Assembly: GCA_003142185.1 (NCBI GenBank) | Contig: PLOR01000021.1 | Span: 124,001 to 188,000 of the forward strand | Direction: 5' to 3' | From: Bryobacterales bacterium | GTDB taxonomy: Bacteria; Acidobacteriota; Terriglobia; Bryobacterales; Bryobacteraceae | DNA: 64,000 nucleotides | Part shown: one piece after another, positions 24,839-33,727 of the stretch | How the letters are laid out: every line of letters starts with the position of its first letter | Position numbering within the stretch: position 1 is the first letter of the stretch | The notes under the pieces: model-generated | Databases searched by the model: none | The model's input: only the letters and a program-made list of their open reading frames with translations | Told to the model about the DNA's origin: nothing | Made by a program: the position numbers and the translations under genes

Positions 24839-25888
24839 TTATTGCTGGCCGTAGAGCGGGGCCTGGGAGACGAGAATGAGGCCGCAGGCATAGAGTACCA
24901 GCATGACGACGATCAAGGTTTTGACCTTCGTGTCCCCGCCCTTGAACTCCTTCCAGACCAGCAGTCCCCAAAGCGCGCTGATGAGGGTGGCGCCCTGGCC
25001 CATGGCATAGGCGGTCGCGGGGCCGACGTGAACTTCGGGGGGCGCTTTGGCTGCGACGAACGCGGCCACGGCGCCCAGGCACCAGAGGGCGCCGCCGGCA
25101 ATGCCGAGCAGATGCTGCCAGATAACCGTCTTCTTAAAGAAGTCGCGCAATTCGATGGGCGGACCTTCAATCGGCAGGTTCATGAAGAACAGGTTGTACA
25201 CCAGCGTGGAAGCGAACACGCCCAGGGCGAAGACAACGGCGATGGCATAGGGGCCCAGCCCCACGTCGCCTTCCTCGCCCATCTCCACCAGCGGGAAGAA
25301 GCAACCCATCAGCACGCCGGCGACGATGGCGATGACCACGCCTTTCACCTTGGTCGGCCGCCGGGTGCTCTTGGCCTTACCGAGTTTGGCCAGATCTTCA
25401 TGCTCGATGCGCCCCAACAGGGCGTAGGCGTATGCGTCCGCCACAATCGCCACCAACACCAGCAGGCAGCCCGCGAACAGCAGGGTGGCATTCCCGGCCG
25501 GCCGCAGGATGAAGTTGAGCAGCACACCGATGATCAGCGCGAGGCCGATGCCCACGGGAAAGGCCACCGCCATGCCGGCGACGGAAATGGCTCCCAGCAA
25601 CAGCATGTTGGCCAGATTGAAGACCGCGCCCCCGGCGAAGCCGAGCAGCCATTGCCGCTTGCCGGCGTGCATGAGATCGTCGCTGAACGAGAAGCCGTCG
25701 TATCCCAGGTTGCCCGCCGTGTAGGCCAGAATGACGGCGGCGAGCAGCAGACCGGCGGCAAAGTCGAAGTAGTAAAGCTCGAAGCGCCACTTTCCGGCCA
25801 GCTTATAAGTGTTGGCCCAGGATCCCCAGCAAATCATGCTCAGGATCATCAGAAACAGAGCGGCGGTGTAAGTCTGCGGCAGAATCAT
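24839..25888 (-). CDS. GRP/DMT-type multi-pass permease (possible sugar uptake)
   Basis: A 349-aa protein with about ten hydrophobic helices, e.g. 'LFLMILSMICWGSWANTYKL' at the N-terminus, 'GAISVAGMAVAFPVGIGLAL' and 'ALWGLLVWKEFKGGDTKVKT' near the C-terminus. 'SMICWGSWANTYKL' and 'YAMGQGATLISALWGLLVWK' resemble the GRP glucose/ribose porter family and ureide-permease relatives of the DMT superfamily. The substrate cannot be read. It is transcribed alone. Confidence 0.8.
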   Translation of the reverse strand: MILPQTYTAALFLMILSMICWGSWANTYKLAGKWRFELYYFDFAAGLLLAAVILAYTAGNLGYDGFSFSDDLMHAGKRQWLLGFAGGAVFNLANMLLLGAISVAGMAVAFPVGIGLALIIGVLLNFILRPAGNATLLFAGCLLVLVAIVADAYAYALLGRIEHEDLAKLGKAKSTRRPTKVKGVVIAIVAGVLMGCFFPLVEMGEEGDVGLGPYAIAVVFALGVFASTLVYNLFFMNLPIEGPPIELRDFFKKTVIWQHLLGIAGGALWCLGAVAAFVAAKAPPEVHVGPATAYAMGQGATLISALWGLLVWKEFKGGDTKVKTLIVVMLVLYACGLILVSQAPLYGQQ

Positions 25889-25960
25889 CGATCAAGCTCC
25901 GGAATCGTGAGGGTACAATGCGCGACATGGGCAGGTCAACCATTCCAGTATTGCCTTAGC

Positions 25961-27535
25961 TTAGCGAGTCTCGAATTCGGGCGGGCGGCCCGGCGCCTGG
26001 AAAACATGAATCGGCCGGCCCGCGGCCGGACAATCCGGCAAGGGTACCACCGAATAGTAATTCAATCCATAACGCCAGTTTCTGTGGATCGGCTCCACGC
26101 AGACGCGGTCCGCCTGGGCGGAAACCCGAAGCCAGAGCGGCCGCGCGGAAGCCACGCGGTCCACTTCCGGCATCACGTCCCTCTTCAGGTATAGAACTCC
26201 CAGAGCCGCGCCGCAAGCCACACACGCCACGGCGGCCAGGCGGCGCTGGCGGCGGGCAAGCATCCACGCAGCCGCCGCCACCGGCAGCGGGACGAGCCAA
26301 ATCCAATGGAAAGCCGGCAGCGGCGTGCGCGAAAGGCCGGACAGCAGGGCTCCGGGCAACATGCCGCCGGCGATGGGAAACGAGACTAACAGCGCCGTGC
26401 AGAGCGCCAGGAGTGCGGGAACACGTCGTTTCCATGGGGGGATTTCTTCCGCCCCGTTCCGGGGCTCATCGGGCGGCGGCCTGGTTTCCCAGGGCTCACG
26501 CCCTGGGCTATTCTCTTTCGCCCTGACGGGCTCCTCCACGCCCAGAGCCATCAGAATGGCGCAGGCGGGAACCAGCGGCAGCACGTATCCGGGCAGTTTG
26601 TTGACGGAAGCGGAGAACAGCAGCAGTCCCCACAACACGACCAGCAGCAGAAACAGGCGCCGCGGATCGCGATAGAAGCTGCGGCGGACTGCCGCGAATA
26701 TGAGCGGTGTCCAGGGCAGCAGCGCGCCGGCGACGACCGGCAGATAAAACCACCAGGGCTCACGATGCTGCAGAGCATCGGAAGCGAAGCGGTCGAAATG
26801 GTGCTTGACGAAAAAGTCCACCAGAAATGCCGGGCCATTGCGGAGATAGCAAAGCCCGTACCAGGGCAGGCACACAGCCAGCAGTGGCAGGGCAAGGCGG
26901 GGCAGCGCGCGCGTCAGGCTGCGGCGATGTTTCCAGGCGGGCCAGACGAACGGCGCGGCCAGCGCCAGCGGCACCAGCCCTTTGGCCAGCACGGCCACGC
27001 CGAACAAAGCTCCCGCCGCAGTCAAGCCGCGGGTTTCGCCGCGCGCGACCCAGGGGAGCGCCAGCAGTAGGGCCGCGGTAAAGGCGGCCGCCATGGGTAG
27101 ATCAGTAACGCCCACCTGGCTGAAGCCGATCCACTCCGCGCTGGTCGCCAGCATCAGCGTGGCAAGCCAGGCCACCGTGCTGCCGTACTCGCGGCGCAGC
27201 AGCCACCAAAAGAAGATGAGGAACGCGAAGGAGCACAAGGCCACCGGCAGGCGCGGGGCGAGATCGGGACCGAGGCCGAGGCGGAACGCGGCGCCGGTCA
27301 TCCAATACAGCAGGGCCGGTTTTTCGAACCACGGCTGGCCCCAGAGGCGGGGCGTGATCCAATCGCCCGAGCGCGCCATTTCGCGGCCGATGGAAGCGTA
27401 GCGCGGTTCATCGGGGCCAAGCACGCCGGCGGCGTCGAGGCGATAAAAGTAAACCAGGCAGAGGAGGAGAAGCGCGATGCACGCCAGGAGCGGGGTCTTC
27501 GAGTTGCGCCAGCGGGCTTTCCAAGCGGCGGACAT
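25961..27535 (-). CDS. ArnT/PMT-like membrane glycosyltransferase with an inserted palindromic segment
   Basis: A 524-aa protein with many transmembrane helices. The periplasmic loop after helix 1 carries 'AAGVLGPDEPRYASIGREMA', the acidic family motif used for catalysis, followed by 'WITPRLWGQPWFEKPALLYW'. Such enzymes move a sugar from a polyprenyl-phosphate donor to lipid A or protein. Residues about 336-363 ('AKENSPGREPWETRPPPDEP' onward) are hydrophilic, proline-rich and encoded by a palindromic repeat (26446-26532) related to the intergenic ones at 18.8 kb. They fall in a loop between helices, so the protein may still work. Confidence 0.85.
   Translation of the reverse strand: MSAAWKARWRNSKTPLLACIALLLLCLVYFYRLDAAGVLGPDEPRYASIGREMARSGDWITPRLWGQPWFEKPALLYWMTGAAFRLGLGPDLAPRLPVALCSFAFLIFFWWLLRREYGSTVAWLATLMLATSAEWIGFSQVGVTDLPMAAAFTAALLLALPWVARGETRGLTAAGALFGVAVLAKGLVPLALAAPFVWPAWKHRRSLTRALPRLALPLLAVCLPWYGLCYLRNGPAFLVDFFVKHHFDRFASDALQHREPWWFYLPVVAGALLPWTPLIFAAVRRSFYRDPRRLFLLLVVLWGLLLFSASVNKLPGYVLPLVPACAILMALGVEEPVRAKENSPGREPWETRPPPDEPRNGAEEIPPWKRRVPALLALCTALLVSFPIAGGMLPGALLSGLSRTPLPAFHWIWLVPLPVAAAAWMLARRQRRLAAVACVACGAALGVLYLKRDVMPEVDRVASARPLWLRVSAQADRVCVEPIHRNWRYGLNYYSVVPLPDCPAAGRPIHVFQAPGRPPEFETR
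26446..26532 (+). repeat. Three-hairpin palindromic element inside a coding sequence
   Basis: 87 bp: 'GCCCCGTTCCGGGGC', 'GGTTTCCC', 'CCCAGGGCTCACGCCCTGGG' and 'GCCCTGACGGGC', in the same order as 18879-18963. It keeps the host frame open in the glycosyltransferase gene, where it is translated on the minus strand. Confidence 0.8.
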
Positions 27536-27560
27536 TTTCAGTTAGACCTTGTCGACGGAC

Positions 27561-27675
27561 ATGGCGCACACACTCATGCGTGCCGTGTCGAGACTCTTCT
27601 CGAGACATGCCCGCCGCGTGGGCAACCGTGCGTCGGCACGAGTGCCGACGCGGCACGCACGAGTGCGTGCGCCAC
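27561..27675. mobile_element. MITE-like palindromic element, family 'GTGGCGCACGCACTCGTGCG', copy 1
   Basis: About 115 bp with 20-bp imperfect terminal inverted repeats, an inner 'TCGAGA-CTCT-TCTCGA' hairpin and 'CGTCGGCAC-GAGTGCCGACG'. It fills the gap between the glycosyltransferase start and the purL stop. A second copy is at 41239-41352. No transposase gene inside. Confidence 0.75.
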
Positions 27676-27681
27676 GTTTCC

Positions 27682-29891
27682 TCATCCCATCAGCGCGTTT
27701 TCGTACGCGGGGCGGAGGGCGGCGATTTCCCAGGCGCCTAGGGTGTTGCCGCGCTGGCGGATCTCGAGACCGTTCTCGATGGTCGTCCCGATGACGGCGG
27801 CTTCGACGCCGTGCTGCGCCGCCAGGCCCAAGACGGCCTTGGGGTTGGCGGTAGAAACGAGGATTCGCGACGGTGCTTCGTGGAAGAGCAGGATCTCGGG
27901 CCGCAAGTCGGAATTGAGATCCACCTGCGCGCCGATCTGGCGGGCGCCGAAGCAGCATTCTGCCAGCGCGACGGCGAGGCCGCCATCGCTCAGATCGTGG
28001 GCGGATTCAGCGAGACCTCCAGCGGCGATCTGACGCATGGTCTCCTGCACGCGTTTTTCTCTCTCGAGATCGAGCGCCGGCGGCAAGCCCCACAGCGAGC
28101 CGACGATTTCCTTGGCATACTCGGTCGAACCGAATCGAACGTCATCGCACGTGCCGAGGCCGCCTAACAGCACCACCGCGCGGCCGGCGTTGACGAACGG
28201 AATGGTGAGCGGCGCCGCAATCTTGAGCAGCCCGACGATGCCGAGTACGGGCGTGGGGTAGATGCCCTCGCCCAGCGTTTCGTTATACAGGCTGACGTTG
28301 CCGCCGGTGATGGGCGTCTCGAAGAAGCGGCAGGCATCGGACATGCCTTCGATGGCCTCCACCAGTTGCGCCATGATTTCCGGCCGTTCCGGATTGCCGA
28401 AGTTGAGGCAGTTGGTCGCCGCCACCGGCTGCGCGCCGACGGTGGAGAGGTTGCGGCAGCACTCCGCCACGGCAAGTTGCGCGCCCTCGCGCGGCGAAAG
28501 ATACGCGTAGCGGCCGTTGCCATCGAGCGAAAGCGCGATGGCGGTGCCGGTTTCCTTGATACGCAGAATGGCGGCGTCGCAGCGCTCCGGGCCGGCGATG
28601 GTGTTGGTGCGGACCTGGTAATCGTACTGCTCCCAGATCCAACGCTTGGAACAGATGTCGGGCGCGGAAAGCAGGCGCGGCAGGGCGGCCACGATGGCGG
28701 GCTGGTTCCACTCGGTGGGCGGGACCGTGGGCGCGGCGGGCGGTGCGGTATGCGGCCGGTCGTAGAGCGGCGCTTCATCGGCCAGTTCGCGATTGGGAAT
28801 CTCCGCCACGACGTTCCCGTGATGGCGGACGCGCAGCTTGCCGTCGCCGGTGACCTTGCCGATTTCGACGGCTTCCAGTCCCCACTTGCGGAACACCTGA
28901 TAAACTTCCTGCTCGCGGCCGCCGGCGGCCACCAGCAGCATGCGCTCCTGCGATTCGGAGAGCATGATTTCGTAAGGCGTCATGCCGGTCTCGCGCTGCG
29001 GCACCTTGTCGAGCTCGATTTCGATGCCGACCTCGCCGCGGCTGCCCATCTCGCAAGTGGAGCAGGTGAGGCCCGCCGCGCCCATGTCCTGAATGCCGAC
29101 GATGGCGCCGGTGTGCATGGCTTCGATGCAGGCCTCCAGCAGCAGCTTCTCCATGAACGGATCGCCCACCTGTACGTTGGGGCGCTTCTGCTTGGATTCC
29201 TCGGTGAATTCGGCACTGGCCATGGAGGCGCCGTGGATGCCGTCGCGGCCGGTGCGTGCGCCCACGTAGATCACCGGGTTGCCAATGCCGGCGGCCTTGG
29301 CGTAGAAGACGTCTTCCTTGCGGCAGACGCCCAGCGCGAACACATTCACCAGCGGGTTACCGTCATAGCACGGTTCGAAGATGCACTCGCCGCCCACCGT
29401 GGGCACGCCGAAGCAGTTGCCGTAATGAGCGATGCCGGCCACCACGCCGGAGAGGATGCGGCGGTTGCGGGCGCCGGTTTTCGGATCGTCGAGACGGCCG
29501 AAGCGGAGCGAATCGAGCACCGCGATCGGACGCGCGCCCATGGTGAAAATGTCGCGCAGAATGCCGCCCGAGCCGGTGGCGGCGCCCTGAAAGGGCTCGA
29601 TGAAGCTGGGGTGGTTGTGCGATTCGATCTTGAAAGCGATGACGTAGCCGCCGCCGATATCGATGATGCCGGCGTTTTCGCCCGGCCCCTGCACCACCAG
29701 CTTGCCGCGCGTCGGCAGCTTCTTCAGATGCAAGCGCGAGCTCTTATAAGAGCAGTGCTCGCTCCACATCACACTGAAGATTCCCAGTTCGGTGTAAGTT
29801 GGCTCGCGGCCCAAAATCTCGACGATCTTTTGATACTCGCCCGTCGTGAGCTGGTGCTGGGCGATGAGATCGGGTGTGATGGCGATGGTGC

Positions 29892-29895
<4 letters not shown>
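27682..29895 (-). CDS. purL: Phosphoribosylformylglycinamidine synthase subunit PurL
   Basis: A 737-aa small-type PurL. '[20 protein letters not shown]' near residue 45 has the catalytic histidine; '[20 protein letters not shown]', '[20 protein letters not shown]' and '[20 protein letters not shown]' are ATP and FGAR binding blocks. With PurQ (glutaminase) and PurS it turns FGAR into FGAM in purine synthesis. The start overlaps the purQ stop by 4 bp. No purS gene is in the window. Confidence 0.96.
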
Positions 29896-30584
<689 letters not shown>

Positions 30585-30729
30585 GAGCTTGTTGGGAGGG
30601 GAGGCAAACTTGAGTTTATCAAACCGCGGCCCGGCGGCGTTGGCAGGGCATGCTTTAGGGTGTGCGACACAGGAATGGCGATTCGCCTGAATCTGAGAGT
30701 AGGGCGCGCAAAGCTTCTCTCTTTCGGAA

Positions 30730-30879
30730 GCTTTGTATCAGGGCATGGCTTCAGCCGTGCCGAAGGATCGCGAGAAAGGTTGGGCTTTAGCCCCTGCGCC
30801 TGCAGGAAGACCCAGTGGCTGAAGCCCTTGTCTTGGGTTGTGTTACGGCACGGCTGAAGCCAGTGCCCTGATACAAAGC
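30730..30879. mobile_element. MITE-like element, family 'TTGTATCAGGGCACGGCTTC', copy 1
   Basis: About 150 bp with terminal inverted repeats of roughly 33 bp ('GCTTTGTATCAGGGC' at 30730 and 'GCCCTGATACAAAGC' at 30865-30879) and an inner 'GGGCTTTAGCCC' hairpin. It occupies most of the 30585-30964 gap before purQ. Related copy at 44196-44405. No gene is visible in the rest of the gap. Confidence 0.75.
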
Positions 30880-30964
30880 CATCCGCAGAGTTCCCACCTC
30901 CACGTCGCACACCTCATGCTCTTAGCTTGCCCGCGTGTTCGCTCTGAGAGCGCGCTCGCCTTGC

Positions 30965-31993
30965 CTAGCGGCGGCCGGGCAGAGTGAGTTGGACGGTGGC
31001 GCCGTCGTCGTCGCTGACGATCTTGCTTTCCTTGGTCGTCTGGCTGCTGCGGGCGCGGCCCTGCGGCGGATCGGCGAACGCGCTGAGTCCCTTGCCCGCC
31101 TTGGCAGCGGCGATCTGTTCCGGCAATAGCGCCAAGCGCTCGGCAATCATGGCGCGCTGCTGCTCCCACGCCTGCTTCAATTCTTCTTCGGGAACCCGCA
31201 GCGAGACATCCAGCGTCTTGCCCGTGACGTGACTCTCGATTTTGATCTGGCTCGAGGCTTTTGGCTGGTTCTTGATCATCATTTGTAGCAGGCCCATGGT
31301 GCCGAGCAGTTTTTGGGCGTCCTCGGCGGAGTGCATGTGGAGCTGCGCCACCATCTCGAGGTCATGATTCACCGCCAGGCCGAATTCGAGGCTATCCACG
31401 GCTTCCATACCCTGGGGTGCGCTCTTGGCCGCGGAGGGCCCGTCCAGACGATCGGCCACCACCCAAATCCAATATCGATCGCGCAGTGCGGTGGCGGCGT
31501 CCGCCAGGCGCGCATCCACCGTTTTCAATCCCTGCCGGTCAATCGCCCGTTCCACGATGAAGCGGTCGCCGGCCAGGATGGTGGTTGAATCCACGATGGC
31601 CACCAACTGTTCCCGCTTGGCGTCCACCGGGATGAGCGGCACTGAGTGGTATCGGCCGGTCGCAGCCGGGAGCCGCGATTGGTTGAAACGGCCGCGCAGG
31701 ATGGCCAGCGCGGGCGCCTTCTGGTCCACGGAGGAACTCGCGATCCACAGTTCGTCCAGGTCCTTGAGCGGATCGAAGCCTTTAAAGGGCGCTTCCTTCA
31801 GCCACGCATCCCCATAGGTGGTCTTCACCTGTTCGATGACAGCCTTGCCCCAGTCCGAATCCATGATCGCGCGAACCTGCACGCCGATCAGCATTCGGGT
31901 ATCGGGCGGAACATATTCCGGCAAAGTTGGATCGACGGCCATCAGGGCTCGGGCCGAAAACAAAAGCGCGATCAGCGCACACGAACGCAGCAC
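30965..31993 (-). CDS. Exported protein of unknown function
   Basis: A 342-aa protein with a signal peptide (residues 1-19, ending 'LFSARALMA'). The mature part is mixed α/β with no membrane segment: 'LPEYVPPDTRMLIGVQVRAI', 'FDPLKDLDELWIASSSVDQK', 'LVAIVDSTTILAGDRFIVER' and a basic tail 'GLSAFADPPQGRARSSQTTK'. The repeated comparison-like 'TTILAGD' and 'DSLEFGLAVNHDLEMVAQLH' blocks occur in exported acidobacterial proteins without assigned function. No family name can be given. Transcribed alone. Confidence 0.7.
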   Translation of the reverse strand: MLRSCALIALLFSARALMAVDPTLPEYVPPDTRMLIGVQVRAIMDSDWGKAVIEQVKTTYGDAWLKEAPFKGFDPLKDLDELWIASSSVDQKAPALAILRGRFNQSRLPAATGRYHSVPLIPVDAKREQLVAIVDSTTILAGDRFIVERAIDRQGLKTVDARLADAATALRDRYWIWVVADRLDGPSAAKSAPQGMEAVDSLEFGLAVNHDLEMVAQLHMHSAEDAQKLLGTMGLLQMMIKNQPKASSQIKIESHVTGKTLDVSLRVPEEELKQAWEQQRAMIAERLALLPEQIAAAKAGKGLSAFADPPQGRARSSQTTKESKIVSDDDGATVQLTLPGRR

Positions 31994-32175
31994 AGGAATG
32001 ACTCCTTGTAACCAGCATGGTCCTGCACCGCGGCGTAGCGCCAGATGTCTTGGGTTAGCAGCGGGGTACTGACAATTTGGGACCGGTGCGGCCTTTTCGA
32101 CCCAACACGGCGAGCCTGGCCATTCCTGCTATCCTGATGGTGGTTGCGCAGCGGCTAGAGCGGCTTAGCGGATAT

Positions 32176-32499
32176 ATGACTGTCGTGGTGAGAGAGAGGA
32201 CCGATTTGGTGGTGCCGCCCAGCGTCCGGCGGCGAGCCGGCATCAAGACTGGCGACCGGCTGGAGTTTCGCGTCTCCGGTGGGGCGATCCATATCGTTCG
32301 AGAATCGCCTTCGGCTGGCGAAGAGTTGACCTGCGATCAGCGCGCTGCGATCGACAAACGGCTGTCAGCGGCGGACGATGACATCCGCCGAGGCCGGGTT
32401 TATGGACCATTTTCAACGGCCGCGAATCTGGCGGCTTCGGTTGAAGCCAATGTTCGAAAACTGCGCGCCGCGAAACGAAAAGCCAGATCGGCGCGGTGA
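32176..32499 (+). CDS. AbrB/MazE-fold antitoxin
   Basis: A 107-aa protein. The N-terminal swapped-hairpin domain is 'VRERTDLVVPPSVRRRAGIK' then 'TGDRLEFRVSGGAIHIVRES'; the rest is a charged helical tail that should wrap the toxin. I start it at ATG 32176, where the family begins, instead of upstream in-frame codons. The toxin gene overlaps its stop by 4 bp (GTGA). Confidence 0.85.
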   Translation: MTVVVRERTDLVVPPSVRRRAGIKTGDRLEFRVSGGAIHIVRESPSAGEELTCDQRAAIDKRLSAADDDIRRGRVYGPFSTAANLAASVEANVRKLRAAKRKARSAR

Positions 32500-32741
32500 C
32501 GCTCGCCTACACGAAGAGCGCGCTGGAATCTCTCGGCAACCTTCCCAAGCCAATTCGCAAGGCTTTTTACAAGCAGGTTGACTTCCTGGTTCGGGATCTG
32601 CAGCATCCGTCTCTGCGCGCCAAGAAATACGACGAGGCCAGCGGCCGGTGGCAGGCCCGCGTCAACCGCAACTGGCGCTTCTACTTCCGAATTATCGGTG
32701 ACCGCTACGTTATTGAGGATGTTGTTCCGCATCCGAAATAA
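32496..32741 (+). CDS. RelE/ParE-superfamily toxin
   Basis: An 81-aa protein from GTG 32496. 'LAYTKSALESLGNLPKPIRK', 'SLRAKKYDEASGRWQARVNR' and 'NWRFYFRIIGDRYVIEDVVP' are the strand pattern of RelE-type mRNA-cleaving toxins, ending in the usual 'HPK'. With the AbrB-like antitoxin upstream it forms a type II pair. It is convergent with ku. Confidence 0.85.
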   Translation: MTLAYTKSALESLGNLPKPIRKAFYKQVDFLVRDLQHPSLRAKKYDEASGRWQARVNRNWRFYFRIIGDRYVIEDVVPHPK

Positions 32742-32766
32742 GGCGCAAACGTGGCAGCGAGCTTTT

Positions 32767-33636
32767 TCAGCCGGTCTTGGCTTTGCGCGTGCGGGGCTTG
32801 GGGACGGCCTCGACCGGCGGGTCGGCGACTTCGGCCGATGTGGCTGCCGCGGCGGTGGCGACCTGGGCGGGTTTGCGCTTCTCGGCCAGGCTTTTCTTCA
32901 GCGCTTCCATGATGTCGATGACCGGAGCGATGTGCGGCTCGGGCGTCTCCACCACCTTCTTGCCCTCGATCTTGGCTTCGATCATTTGCCGCAGGTTTTC
33001 GCGGTAACCGTCGTGATATTTCTGCGGTTCGAACTCGGCCTCGAGCGATGAGATCAGCATCTTGGCCATGTCGAGCTCCTTGTCCTTGACCAGGCTGGTG
33101 TCGGTGCGGAACTCATCCACCTGGCGGATCTCGTCCTGGTAGAACATGGTGTGGGATAAGATACCCTTGGCGCCGGGTCGCAGCACGATGACATGCTCGC
33201 GGTTGTGCATGGCCACCTTGGCGAGAGCGAAGTAATTCGATTCGCGCATGGCCTGAAACAGCAGCGCGTAGGGCTTTTCGCCGCCTTCGTCGGGCGCAAC
33301 ATAGTAGGAGCTTTCCAGATAGACCGGGTCGACCTGACTGGCCTTGACGAATTCGAGGATCTCCATCACTTTGGCGGTTTTGGGCGCCACCTTCTTAATA
33401 TCCTCGTCGTCGATGACTACATAGCGGTCCTTCTCGTATTCGTAACCTTTGACCAGCTCGGTGCGCGGAACCGGCTTATCTTCGAGCTGGCAGTAAGTCA
33501 CCTGGCGAATGCGCGAATTATCGTCCTTGTGGAGTTGATTGAAGCTGAGGGTTTCGCTGCGCGCGGCGCTGAACAAGCGCACGGGAAACGAGACCAGGCC
33601 GAATGTGATGTGCCCCTTCCAAACGCTGGATGCCAT
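32767..33636 (-). CDS. ku: Non-homologous end-joining protein Ku
   Basis: A 289-aa bacterial Ku homodimer subunit. It starts at ATG 33636 with 'MASSVWKGHITFGLVSFPVR', the family N-terminus. 'EKDRYVVIDDEDIKKVAPKT', 'PVYLESSYYVAPDEGGEKPY' and 'AMHNREHVIVLRPGAKGILS' are core Ku blocks. The C-terminus is lysine-rich and extended ('KPRTRKAKTG'). Ku binds broken DNA ends and recruits LigD, which is encoded divergently 91 bp away. Confidence 0.96.
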   Translation of the reverse strand: MASSVWKGHITFGLVSFPVRLFSAARSETLSFNQLHKDDNSRIRQVTYCQLEDKPVPRTELVKGYEYEKDRYVVIDDEDIKKVAPKTAKVMEILEFVKASQVDPVYLESSYYVAPDEGGEKPYALLFQAMRESNYFALAKVAMHNREHVIVLRPGAKGILSHTMFYQDEIRQVDEFRTDTSLVKDKELDMAKMLISSLEAEFEPQKYHDGYRENLRQMIEAKIEGKKVVETPEPHIAPVIDIMEALKKSLAEKRKPAQVATAAAATSAEVADPPVEAVPKPRTRKAKTG

Positions 33637-33727
33637 AAGCGCGGCTCCCGAACCGCGGCGGAACTCTAAGGTTCCCAACATACTACAATGCCCCATAAGA
33701 TGTAAATGGTGCGCTGTAAAGGTACTT

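Noticed and set aside
24842-26194. 450-codon frame antisense to the GRP transporter
   Set aside because: Mirror of a membrane gene and spans two real genes.
30585-30729. Possible purine riboswitch or purS gene before purQ
   Set aside because: No conserved aptamer core or purS-like frame could be seen.
31994-32175. Possible tRNA in the gap
   Set aside because: No cloverleaf arms or T-loop consensus found; the same holds for the other gaps.
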